From positions 122,597 to 186,596 of the forward strand of contig NZ_JAHWGP010000011.1 of assembly GCF_020873915.1 (NCBI RefSeq): a stretch of 64,000 nucleotides of DNA. Direction: 5' to 3'. Shown here in pieces: positions 56,803-64,000 of the stretch. The DNA comes from Streptomyces sp. DH5. GTDB lineage: Bacteria > Actinomycetota > Actinomycetes > Streptomycetales > Streptomycetaceae. A program made the position numbers and the translations under genes. Positions within the stretch are counted from its first letter, which is position 1; each line of letters starts with the position of its first letter. Below the pieces are notes generated by a model. The model was given only the letters and a program-made list of their open reading frames with translations. It made no database searches and had not been told where the DNA came from.

Positions 56803-57723
56803 TCAGACCGCCCCGCTTCCCAGTGCCGCCGCCTTCCCCAGGGCCAGTACGGCCAGCAGCGCCAGCAGCGCGGCACAGGCCGCCGCCTGGACCAGCACCC
56901 GGTGCCTGCCCCGGGGCGTGTGGGCGAAGACCAGCGCCACCGCGCCGCCGGCCAGCAGCCCGCCCAGGTGCCCCTCCCAGGACGTGAACACCGCGGAGAC
57001 CACCAGCCACAGCAGCAGCCCGCCCAGGAACCGGTTGACCGGGCCCATGTCGGCGCCCACGCGCCGCGCCATCACGTAGTACGCGGCCCCCACGCCGAAG
57101 ATCGCGCCGGAGGCGCCGACCACGGCGTCCTCGGGCGCGAGCAGCAGCACCAGCACCGAACCGCCCAGCGCGGACAGCAGGTACAGGGCGAGGTAGTGGA
57201 CACGGCCGAGCATCGGCTCGACGAGCCGGCCCAGGTTCCACAGCGCCACCATGTTCATCACGACGTGGAGGACGCCGAACGTGCCCCCGGTGGGCGGCAG
57301 ATGCAGGAAGGCACCGGTCAGCAGCCGGTACCACTCACCGGCCGCGACCCCCTCCGGGGTGAAGCCCGCGGGGTACGGATCCATCCACAGGTAGTGCTCG
57401 CCGTCCGGCCCGAGCAGCCCCGCGCCCACCATCGCGAACCGGTCCACGATCTCCGGCCGCAGCACCTCGGCCAGATACACCAGGAGGGTGACGGCGATCA
57501 GCACGTACGTCACCACGGGCACCGCGGAGACCCGGCCGCCCACCAGGGTGCGGGCCTGCCGCATCGACCGGGCGCCCTCCTTCACGCAGTCGGGGCACTG
57601 GTGGCCCACGGCCGCCTCCCGCATGCAGTCCGGGCAGATGTACCGCTCGCAGCGGGTGCAGCGCACGTGGCACTCCACCTTCGGATGGCGGTAGCAGGTG
57701 GTGACGGTGGACTCGGAATCCAC
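56803..57723 (-). CDS. Rhomboid-family intramembrane serine protease with N-terminal zinc finger
   Basis: 306 aa from GTG 57723, with GAGGAG 8 nt upstream; this decides against the longer frame. Residues 8-45 form a B-box-like Cys/His zinc finger (CYRHPKVECHVRCTRCERYICPDCMREAAVGHQCPDC). Six or seven membrane helices follow. The catalytic Ser is in VVGASGAIFGVGAAYY and the His in SWEGHLGGLLAGG; LHVVMNMVALWNLGRLVE has the conserved HxxxN-like loop region. The zinc finger is a usual actinobacterial fusion, probably recruiting a partner. Substrate unknown. Confidence 0.9.
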   Translation of the reverse strand: MDSESTVTTCYRHPKVECHVRCTRCERYICPDCMREAAVGHQCPDCVKEGARSMRQARTLVGGRVSAVPVVTYVLIAVTLLVYLAEVLRPEIVDRFAMVGAGLLGPDGEHYLWMDPYPAGFTPEGVAAGEWYRLLTGAFLHLPPTGGTFGVLHVVMNMVALWNLGRLVEPMLGRVHYLALYLLSALGGSVLVLLLAPEDAVVGASGAIFGVGAAYYVMARRVGADMGPVNRFLGGLLLWLVVSAVFTSWEGHLGGLLAGGAVALVFAHTPRGRHRVLVQAAACAALLALLAVLALGKAAALGSGAV

Positions 57724-57868
57724 GGGCCGGCTCCTCGGGAAGGACGGAAGGGGAAAAGAGCCGGTGATGACGGCGGCGAACAAAATAGCGAACACCGGTG
57801 GACGGTGTGAGGGGCGGGGTGGGAGTGCCGTAATGTCGGAGCCGGTTCCGTGACCCGGGGGAGTGGTG

Positions 57869-58594
57869 ATGGCCGCGATCGGTCTGCACACGATGGAGAA
57901 GACCGCGCCCGGGCTGGTCAGCCTCTACAAGACCGCCGGGGTGTCACTCGCCGGACACCGGCTGGACGGTCTGCGCGCCGCCGTCTACCTGGTGGTCGAC
58001 TACTCCGGCTCGATGAGGCCGTACTACAGGGACGGCAGCGTGCAGGCGCTCGCCGACCGGGTGCTCGGCCTGTCGGCCCACCTCGACGACGACGGCACGG
58101 TCCCGGTCGTCTTCTTCTCCACGGACGTCGACGCCGTCACCGACATCACCCTCGCCGACCACCGGGGCCGCGTCGAACGGATCGTGGCCGGACTGGGGCA
58201 CATGGGCCGCACCAGCTACCACCTGGCGATGGACGCGGTCATCGACCACTACCTGGACAGCGGCTCCACCGACCCCGCCCTCGTCGTCTTCCAGACCGAC
58301 GGCGGACCCGTCAACAGGCTCGCCGCGGAGAAGTACCTGTGCAAGGCCGCCCGCCTGCCGCTCTTCTGGCAGTTCATCGGCTTCGGCGACCCGCACGGCA
58401 AGCAGTTCGACTACCTCCGCGGACTCGACGACCTCGCCGTCCCGGCGAAACGCGTCGTGGACAACGCGGGCTTCTTCCACGCGGGCGAGACCCCGGGCGC
58501 GGTCACCGACGCCGACCTGTACGACCGCCTGGTGGGCGAGTTCGCCGAGTGGCTGACCGCGGCACGAGCACAGGGAATCGTGCGCGAGCCGTAG
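57869..58594 (+). CDS. VWA-domain protein, TerF-like
   Basis: 241 aa from ATG 57869, with GGGGGAG 6 nt upstream (GTGs at 57863 and 57866 are alternatives). A single von Willebrand A domain fills the protein. MIDAS residues: VVDYSGSM (DxSxS, about 42-49), conserved Thr in MGRTSYHLAMDAV and Asp in FQTDGG. GFGDPHGKQFDYLRGLDDLAV and FFHAGETPGAVTDADLYDRLVGEFAEWL match the TerF-type VWA found in tellurite-resistance-like (Ter) systems. No other ter gene is nearby. Confidence 0.82.
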   Translation: MAAIGLHTMEKTAPGLVSLYKTAGVSLAGHRLDGLRAAVYLVVDYSGSMRPYYRDGSVQALADRVLGLSAHLDDDGTVPVVFFSTDVDAVTDITLADHRGRVERIVAGLGHMGRTSYHLAMDAVIDHYLDSGSTDPALVVFQTDGGPVNRLAAEKYLCKAARLPLFWQFIGFGDPHGKQFDYLRGLDDLAVPAKRVVDNAGFFHAGETPGAVTDADLYDRLVGEFAEWLTAARAQGIVREP

Positions 58595-58660
58595 CGCCCC
58601 GCGGGGGCACGCGACCCGGGCGGTGCACGGCTCCGCCGCGCGGGCACGACCAGCCACCAC
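58594..58660. repeat. Diverged copy of the dispersed intergenic element
   Basis: GCGCCCC (58594-58600) with GGGGCAC (58604-58610), then GGTGCACGGCTCCGCCGCG and CGGGCACGACCAGCC (58641-58655). The order matches the element at 37013-37092. It occupies the space between the convergent VWA and peptidase-like genes. Confidence 0.5.
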
Positions 58661-58679
58661 GCCCCACCCCGGTCGACGC

Positions 58680-59579
58680 CTACGTGTCGCACTCCAGCAC
58701 CGTCCGGCACAGCCCGCACCGCGCCCGCACGCGCCCCTTCACCGGGACCCTGATCCGCTGGTGGCAGGTGGGACACGGGAACGACACCCGCAGCGGGCCC
58801 TCACCGCCCGCCGTGAAGCGATACGCCACCCCGTGCCGCACCCCGGCCCCCACGGAACGGTCCTGCGCGTGCCGCCGGTCCCGCGCGTAGCGCCTGCGCC
58901 CCGCCCACCCCGCGGAACGCAACGGCGGCTGCTCCCCGTCCCGCCGCGCCAGCGCCATCCCCGCCCCGTACGCCGTGTACGCCTGCGCGCTGGTGAACCA
59001 CACCGACGGGTCCTCCCCGAACGCCAGCGACCGCTTCGCCAGCACGTACCCGAACTCCTCCGGAGTGAGGTACCCCAGCTTCTGCGAGGAGGCCCCGTCC
59101 TCCCGGAACGCGTCCAGCAGCAGCCACCCCGCGCCCAGGTACGTCGCCGTCGTGTCCGTCAGGATCTCGTTGTCCCGCGTCCCCGGGAACGACAGCCCCA
59201 GCCGGTGCAGGTACACGTGCGCCACCTCGTGCGCCAGCGCCGCCCCGATGTCCCGCCGGTGCGTGCGGAACCGGTCGTTCAGCTCGACGAAGTACTCCGG
59301 GCCCGCCGTCAGCTCCACGTTCGCCGCGTGCGTCATCTCACGGAACCCGACGATCAGCCGCGCGTCCGGCAGCCGGTAGTGCCGCACCAACTCGCGGGCC
59401 ACCCGCTGCGCCCCCAGGTGCAGGTCGTCCGTGTCGCAGAACGCCACGTCGGCGGGCGCCACACTCACCGGGAACGCCCGCACCGTGTCGAACGTCAGCC
59501 GCCGGTACAGCGCCGTGACCGCCTCCCGCACCGTCTCCAGATGCGGGTAGCCGTGCTCCACCGGTCCGCCGTTCGCCAC
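58680..59579 (-). CDS. HExxH metallopeptidase-like protein with C-terminal zinc ribbon
   Basis: 299 aa from GTG 59579 (GTG 59561 possible). GAALAHEVAHVYLHRLGLSFPGTRDNEILTDTTATYLGAG contains HEVAH and a downstream Glu in ILTD context, typical of gluzincin-type peptidases. The N-terminal part (VREAVTALYRRLTFDTVRAFPVSV) is a helical segment. The C-terminus has a zinc ribbon: CPTCHQRIRVPVKGRVRARCGLCRTVLEC (about 270-298). No signal peptide; cytosolic. It may be a regulatory or anti-repressor-type peptidase; no target is known. It is divergent from the chorismate mutase gene. Confidence 0.75.
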   Translation of the reverse strand: MANGGPVEHGYPHLETVREAVTALYRRLTFDTVRAFPVSVAPADVAFCDTDDLHLGAQRVARELVRHYRLPDARLIVGFREMTHAANVELTAGPEYFVELNDRFRTHRRDIGAALAHEVAHVYLHRLGLSFPGTRDNEILTDTTATYLGAGWLLLDAFREDGASSQKLGYLTPEEFGYVLAKRSLAFGEDPSVWFTSAQAYTAYGAGMALARRDGEQPPLRSAGWAGRRRYARDRRHAQDRSVGAGVRHGVAYRFTAGGEGPLRVSFPCPTCHQRIRVPVKGRVRARCGLCRTVLECDT

Positions 59580-59662
59580 GTCGCACCCCCGCGCGCCTGC
59601 AACCCGGTTCCACTGTACGGTCCCGCCCCCGGACGCCGCCGCCCCCGCCGCCGTCCGCCCCG

Positions 59663-59668
59663 TAGGCT
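59663..59668 (+). promoter_or_regulatory. Possible -10 box for chorismate mutase
   Basis: TAGGCT lies 8 nt before ATG 59677; no Shine-Dalgarno sequence. Confidence 0.5.
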
Positions 59669-59676
59669 GACACCCC

Positions 59677-60042
59677 ATGACCACCAGCACCACCGCCGGC
59701 GGTGACGCCGACCCCGCCGTCCGCGAGGAACTCACCCGGCTGCGCGACAGCATCGACAACATCGACGCCGCCGTCGTCCACATGCTCGCCGAACGCTTCA
59801 AGTGCACCCAGCAGGTGGGCCGCCTCAAGGCCGAGCACCGGCTGCCGCCCGCCGACCCCGGCCGCGAGGCCCGCCAGATCGCCCGGCTGCGCGCCCTCGC
59901 CGAGAACGCCAAACTCGACCCCGCCTTCGCGGAGAAGTTCCTCAACTTCATCATCGCGGAGGTGATCCGGCACCACGAGCGCATCGCCGACGACACCACG
60001 CCCCCGGCGAAACCGGCCACCACCTCCCCCGCCGGGGAGTGA
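59677..60042 (+). CDS. Chorismate mutase, AroQ type
   Basis: 121 aa. An all-helical AroQ domain (about 15-105): LTRLRDSIDNIDAAVVHMLAERFKCTQQVGRLKAEHRLPPADPGREARQIARLR, with the conserved Arg, Lys and Arg/Glu active-site positions, and FAEKFLNFIIAEVIRHHERIA as the third helix. It turns chorismate to prephenate for Phe/Tyr, competing with TrpE for chorismate. The short cytosolic form; no signal peptide. In actinobacteria AroQ partners with DAHP synthase for activity, by established family knowledge. Confidence 0.9.
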   Translation: MTTSTTAGGDADPAVREELTRLRDSIDNIDAAVVHMLAERFKCTQQVGRLKAEHRLPPADPGREARQIARLRALAENAKLDPAFAEKFLNFIIAEVIRHHERIADDTTPPAKPATTSPAGE

Positions 60043-60152
60043 CAGGACGGCTCCCGCGGAGCATGCTGCGCTGTGCACTCCTCGCCGGCTGACGGCCACC
60101 GCCCGCCGGCGCCGGACAGCCATCCGGTCCCTTACGAGGAGGGACACGCCCC

Positions 60153-60695
60153 ATGCCGCCCAACGCCCGGATCCTCATCGTCGACGACCACGAGGACACC
60201 CTCTACGCCCTGGAGAGCGCCCTGGCCCCGCTGGGACACCTGCTGGACCGGGCCACCAGCGGCGACGAGGCCCTCAAACAGCTCCTGCGCGGACACGTCG
60301 GCCTGCTGCTCCTCGACGTCCACATGCCGGGCACCGGCGGCCTGGACGTCGTGCGCTGCATGCGCCGCCTGCGACAGACCCGGCACATCCCCGTCGTCCT
60401 GCTCACCGGCTTCGCCCGCGACCGTCAGCTCGGCGCCGCCGCCTACGGCCTCGGCGTCGCCGACCTCGTCACCAAACCCGTCGACCCGTGGGCGCTGCGC
60501 ACCAAGATCCGCCACCTCTACGACGCCCACCAGCGCCGGCTCGCCCTGGAGGCCGAGGTCCGCGCCCTGCGCGCCCGGCTCGACGCACGCACCCCCACCC
60601 CCACCCACCCCGCCCTGCCCCACCCGCACGCGCACGCGGCGCCCGGCCGGCCCACGGGGGCGCAGACCGGGGAGCTCGAACGAGACCGGACATAG
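60153..60695 (+). CDS. Orphan response-regulator receiver-domain protein
   Basis: 180 aa from ATG 60153, with GAGGAGGGA about 9 nt upstream. Receiver domain about 5-122: RILIVDDHEDT (acidic pocket), LLLLDVHMPGTGG with the phosphoryl-acceptor Asp near 54, VVLLTG (Thr) and DLVTKPVDP (Lys). A coiled-coil stretch (RLALEAEVRALRARLDAR) follows, then a disordered Pro/His/Thr tail. No DNA-binding output domain and no kinase gene nearby. It may act by protein contact. Confidence 0.85.
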   Translation: MPPNARILIVDDHEDTLYALESALAPLGHLLDRATSGDEALKQLLRGHVGLLLLDVHMPGTGGLDVVRCMRRLRQTRHIPVVLLTGFARDRQLGAAAYGLGVADLVTKPVDPWALRTKIRHLYDAHQRRLALEAEVRALRARLDARTPTPTHPALPHPHAHAAPGRPTGAQTGELERDRT

Positions 60696-60743
60696 ACCGC
60701 GAACCCGATCCGCCCCTGTGCCCGGGCCACGGCATCAGGCAGC

Positions 60744-63239
60744 ATGGCCCGCATGTCCGTACTGACGCGCGACGAAGCGCAGAACCGAGCACAGCTCCTC
60801 GACGTCCACCGCTACACGATCGACCTCGATCTGACCGCCGGTGACGAGACGTTCGACTCCCGCACCCTGATCAGGTTCGACGCCCGCGCGGACGCGGACA
60901 CGTTCGTCGAGATCAAGCCCGCCGAGCTGCGCTCCGTCACCCTCGACGGACAGCCCCTCGACCCCGGCACCCTGGACGGCAACCGGCTGCCCCTGAAGAA
61001 CCTCACCGCCGGCGAACACGAGCTGCGCGTCGAGGCCGGCATGCGCTACTCCCGCACCGGGGAGGGCATGCACCGCTTCACCGACCCCACCGACGGGGAG
61101 ACGTACGTCTACACGCAGCTCTTCCTCGACGACGTGCAGCGGGTCTTCGCCGCCTTCGACCAGCCCGACCTGAAGGCCGTCTTCGACCTCACCGTCACCG
61201 CGCCCGAGGGCTGGAACGTCCTCGCCAACGGCGTCACCGAGCACACCGGCCGGGGCGTGTGGCGGGCCGCCCCCACCCCGCTGATCCCCACCTACCTCGT
61301 CGCCGTCGCCGCCGGGCCCTGGCACTCGGTGCGCACCGAGCACCGCGGACTGCCCTTCGGCATCCACTGCCGCCGCTCCCTCGCCCCCCACCTCGACGCC
61401 GACGCGGACGAACTCCTCGACATCACCCGCGCCTGCTTCGACCGCTACCACGAGAAGTTCGAGGAGCCCTACCCCTTCGACTCCTACGACCAGGCCTTCG
61501 TCCCGGAGTTCAACGCGGGCGCCATGGAGAACCCCGGACTGGTCACCTTCCGCGACGAGTTCGTCTTCCGCTCCGCCGTCACCGACACCGAGCGCCAGAC
61601 CCGCGCCATGGTCGTCGCCCACGAGATGGCCCACATGTGGTTCGGCGACCTCGTCACCCTCCGCTGGTGGGACGACATCTGGCTGAACGAGTCCTTCGCC
61701 GAGTACATGGGCTACCAGACCCTCACCGAGGCCACCCGGTTCACCGACACCTGGACCGACTTCGGCGTCTCCCGCAAGGCCTGGGGCTACGACGCCGACC
61801 AGCGGCCCTCCACCCACCCCGTCGCCCCCGGGAACGTCCCCGACACCGCTTCCGCCCTGCTCAACTTCGACGGCATCTCCTACGCCAAGGGCGCCTCCGC
61901 CCTGCGCCAGCTCGTCGCCTGGCTCGGCGAGAAGGACTTCCTCGCCGGCATCAACATCCACTTCCAGCGGCACCGGTTCGCCAACGCCACCCTCGCCGAC
62001 TTCATCGACTCCCTCGCCGCCGCCACCGAACGCGACGTCCACGCCTGGGCCGACGCGTGGCTGCGCACCACCGGCGTCGACACCCTCACCGCGTCCGTCG
62101 ACTCCCGCCCCGGCCGGTGGACCCTCGCCCTCGGCCGCGACGGCGACCGCCCCCACCGCGTCACCGTCGGCGTCTACGACCGCGACCTGCACGACGGCCG
62201 CAGCCTCCTATTGCGGGAACGCTACGAGACCGACGTGCCCCAGGCCGCGGCGCCCGAGCCGCGCACCGGCACCCGCCCGGCCCTCGTCGTCCCCAACGAC
62301 CTGGACCTCACCTACGCCAAGATCCGCCTCGACGAGACCTCCCTGGAAACCGTCCTGCACGGCCTGTCCGGCATCCCCGACGCGCTCACCCGCGCCGTCG
62401 TGTGGAACACCCTGCGCGACATGGTCCGCGACGGCGAACTCGCCCCCGCCGACTACCTGGCCACCGCCGCCGCCCACCTGCCCGAGGAGACCGACCTCGC
62501 CCTCGTCCAGGGCGTCCTCGCCTTCGCCTGCGTCCACGTCACCGACCGCTACCTCACCCCCGGCCGGCGGCCCGCCGCCCTCGCCACCCTCACCGGCCTG
62601 TGCCGCGACCTCATCCGCCGCACCGAGGACGGCGACAACCCCGGACTCCGGCTCATCGCCGTACGCCACTACATCGACGTCGCCGCCCACCCCGAGCCGA
62701 TCGCCGCCTGGCTCGCCGACGGCACCGTCCCCGGCGGCCCGGAACTCGACCCCGAGCTGCGCTGGCGGGTCCTGGCCCGCCTCGCCGTGCTCGGCGCCGT
62801 CGACGAGACCGCCATCGCCGCCGAACTCGACCGCGACCCCAGCGCCACCGGCCAGGAGGGCGCCGCCCGCTGCCGGGCCGCCCTGCCCGACCCGGACGCC
62901 AAGGCCCGCGCCTGGGACGCCCTGTTCGGCTCCGACGACCTGTCCAACTACCTGTTCACCGCCACCGCCCGGGGCTTCTGGCAACCCGAACAGGCCGACC
63001 TCGTACGCCCCTACGTGGCCCGCTACTACAAGGAGGCCGTCGCCCTCGCCGCCCGCCGCGGACCCGCCATCGCCGAAGCCGCCGGACGCTGGGCCTTCCC
63101 CGCCCACGCCGTCGACGCCGAAGCCCTCAAGCTCGGCGAGAAGTGCCTGCGCAAGGCCGACCCCACACCCGCCCTGCGCCGCAGGCTCGCCGACCAGCTC
63201 GACGACCTGGCCCGCGCCCTGCGCGTACAACAGGCGTAA
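60744..63239 (+). CDS. pepN: Aminopeptidase N (M1 family)
   Basis: 831 aa from ATG 60744; ATG 60753 removes three residues and is equally possible, since no ribosome-binding site is seen. Family motifs: PEFNAGAMENPGLVTFR (exopeptidase GAMEN motif) and VVAHEMAHMWFGDLVTLRWWDDIWLNESFAEY with the HExxH-x18-E zinc site. The ERAP1-like C-terminal helical domain fills about 520-820. It is a cytosolic zinc aminopeptidase in the final step of protein turnover. It is monocistronic; a weak GGCGCCT/AGGCGCC hairpin follows. Confidence 0.96.
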   Translation: MARMSVLTRDEAQNRAQLLDVHRYTIDLDLTAGDETFDSRTLIRFDARADADTFVEIKPAELRSVTLDGQPLDPGTLDGNRLPLKNLTAGEHELRVEAGMRYSRTGEGMHRFTDPTDGETYVYTQLFLDDVQRVFAAFDQPDLKAVFDLTVTAPEGWNVLANGVTEHTGRGVWRAAPTPLIPTYLVAVAAGPWHSVRTEHRGLPFGIHCRRSLAPHLDADADELLDITRACFDRYHEKFEEPYPFDSYDQAFVPEFNAGAMENPGLVTFRDEFVFRSAVTDTERQTRAMVVAHEMAHMWFGDLVTLRWWDDIWLNESFAEYMGYQTLTEATRFTDTWTDFGVSRKAWGYDADQRPSTHPVAPGNVPDTASALLNFDGISYAKGASALRQLVAWLGEKDFLAGINIHFQRHRFANATLADFIDSLAAATERDVHAWADAWLRTTGVDTLTASVDSRPGRWTLALGRDGDRPHRVTVGVYDRDLHDGRSLLLRERYETDVPQAAAPEPRTGTRPALVVPNDLDLTYAKIRLDETSLETVLHGLSGIPDALTRAVVWNTLRDMVRDGELAPADYLATAAAHLPEETDLALVQGVLAFACVHVTDRYLTPGRRPAALATLTGLCRDLIRRTEDGDNPGLRLIAVRHYIDVAAHPEPIAAWLADGTVPGGPELDPELRWRVLARLAVLGAVDETAIAAELDRDPSATGQEGAARCRAALPDPDAKARAWDALFGSDDLSNYLFTATARGFWQPEQADLVRPYVARYYKEAVALAARRGPAIAEAAGRWAFPAHAVDAEALKLGEKCLRKADPTPALRRRLADQLDDLARALRVQQA

Positions 63240-63255
63240 CACGACACCCGTGAGG

Positions 63256-63282
63256 GGCGCCTCCGATCCGCTCGAAGGCGCC
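63256..63282 (+). terminator. Weak hairpin after pepN
   Basis: GGCGCCT (63256-63262) with AGGCGCC (63276-63282), 13-nt loop. It lies 17 nt after the stop. Confidence 0.4.
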
Positions 63283-63404
63283 ACCCACGTACCTCAACAA
63301 ACCGGACGTACCCCCTTTTGGGTCTGATCCCCGGGCTTTCCGGGCGCGGCACCCCCTCCCCGTACAAGCTGGTGCCCTCCCGCGCACCACCCCGGAGGAC
63401 AGCC

Positions 63405-64000
63405 ATGAGCACGCCGCCGCCCCTCGCCTCGGGCCCCCGAGGCCCCGACCACCTCAGGCCGTTGCTCGACACCGTCCTCGACGCCCTCCACCAGGGCGGA
63501 CAGGCGCGCGGAGGGCCACTGCCCGCCGGCGGACCGGACGCCGTCACCACCACCGTCCGGGACGCCGTCGGCGACATCCTGCCCGAGGAGGGCGACCCCG
63601 GCGCCCTGCACACCCTCGTCCGCGTCCTCGCCGAGGGCGCCGCCGACCCCGCCCACCCCTGGTGCGCCGCCCACCTGCACTGCCCGCCGCTCGCCGTCGC
63701 GGCCGCCGCCGACCTCGCCGCCAGCGTCCTCAACCCCTCCCTCGACTCCTGGGACCAGGCCCCGGCCGCCTCCACACTCGAAACCCTCCTCACCCGCACC
63801 CTCGCCCGCGAGGCCGGCCACACGGACGGCCTCGTCACCACCGGCGGCACCGAGGCCAACCAACTCGCCCTCCTCCTCGCCCGCGAAGCACACGGCCCCA
63901 CCGTGCGCCTCGTGCACGCCGCCGGAGCCCACCACTCACTGCCCCGCGCCGCCTGGCTCCTCGGCCTGCCCCACCCCCAGGAGATCCCCGCCCCCCCCCG
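63405..64000 (+). CDS. PLP-dependent decarboxylase, group II type, 3' end outside window
   Basis: At least 198 codons from ATG 63405, with CCGGAGGAC ending 5 nt upstream. HPWCAAHLHCPPLAVAAAADLAASVLNPSLDSWDQAPAASTLE and DGLVTTGGTEANQLALLLARE are the substrate-pocket and PLP-phosphate segments of the aromatic/diaminobutyrate decarboxylase family; AGAHHSLPRAAWLLGL holds the His that stacks on PLP. The closest type is L-2,4-diaminobutyrate or lysine-type decarboxylase, often linked to siderophores or polyamines; the PLP Lys lies beyond the window. A run of nine C at 63991-63999 lies within the frame. Confidence 0.85.
   Translation, partial: MSTPPPLASGPRGPDHLRPLLDTVLDALHQGGQARGGPLPAGGPDAVTTTVRDAVGDILPEEGDPGALHTLVRVLAEGAADPAHPWCAAHLHCPPLAVAAAADLAASVLNPSLDSWDQAPAASTLETLLTRTLAREAGHTDGLVTTGGTEANQLALLLAREAHGPTVRLVHAAGAHHSLPRAAWLLGLPHPQEIPAPP

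Overview
The window is a stretch of high-GC actinobacterial chromosome (roughly 72% G+C by eye). GTG starts, third-position G/C, many leaderless-looking starts and a conserved primary-metabolism gene order all point to Streptomyces. From memory the order resembles the core region of Streptomyces coelicolor that carries dnaE, his, trp and gltBD, read in reverse. No phage, insertion sequence, CRISPR array, tRNA or rRNA was found. The window is core chromosome and not an island.

Layout: 1-5.1 kb holds a TraR/DksA zinc-finger protein (cut by the window edge), lspA, an RluD-type pseudouridine synthase, a GNAT protein, a CPA1 antiporter and an SDR. 5.1-11.7 kb holds a MscS channel, a small hydrolase, a Tat-exported PhoD phosphatase, a membrane-anchored DsbA-like thioredoxin, a membrane protein and a DUF2252 protein. 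12-15.6 kb is dnaE followed by double terminators. 16-25.3 kb holds a NYN protein, a VOC protein, an ABC exporter pair, a DUF2567-like membrane protein, a 730-bp gene-free stretch with a G-rich tandem repeat, YbaK, a LON-N-domain protein and two orphan proteins.

25.5-39.3 kb is the amino-acid block: hisD-hisC-hisB-small membrane ORF-hisH-priA-ridA-hisF, then (after two minus-strand genes) hisI-trpE-membrane protein, two more small membrane proteins, and trpC-trpX-trpB-trpA. No trpF is present; priA (HisA/TrpF) is expected to serve both pathways. trpD, trpG, hisG, hisE and the HisB phosphatase are not in the window. A second DsbA-like protein and lgt follow, so both lspA and lgt of lipoprotein maturation are here.

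41.4-48.4 kb is the most unusual part: a minus-strand, six-gene operon in which every junction overlaps. It encodes four different ADP-ribosylglycohydrolase (DraG/ARH) family proteins, a CaiB/BaiF CoA-transferase and a CitE-like lyase. One paralogue lacks a metal-ligand Asp and has a repeat-encoded Pro/Ala tail. 48.7-55.9 kb holds a VIT-family transporter, a gene-free stretch with a perfect 22-bp palindrome, and gltB-gltD. 56-64 kb holds a GH46 chitosanase, a rhomboid protease, a VWA protein, an HExxH peptidase-like protein, a chorismate mutase, an orphan receiver-domain protein, aminopeptidase N and the start of a PLP decarboxylase.

Cross-window signals: at least fifteen genes have a TAnnnT/CAnnAT-like -10 hexamer 6-8 nt before the start codon, mostly without a Shine-Dalgarno sequence. 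Convergent genes often end in tiny hairpins whose arms hold both stop codons. Two copies of what looks like a dispersed Streptomyces intergenic repeat are present. All family assignments come from reading motifs by eye; no database search was run.
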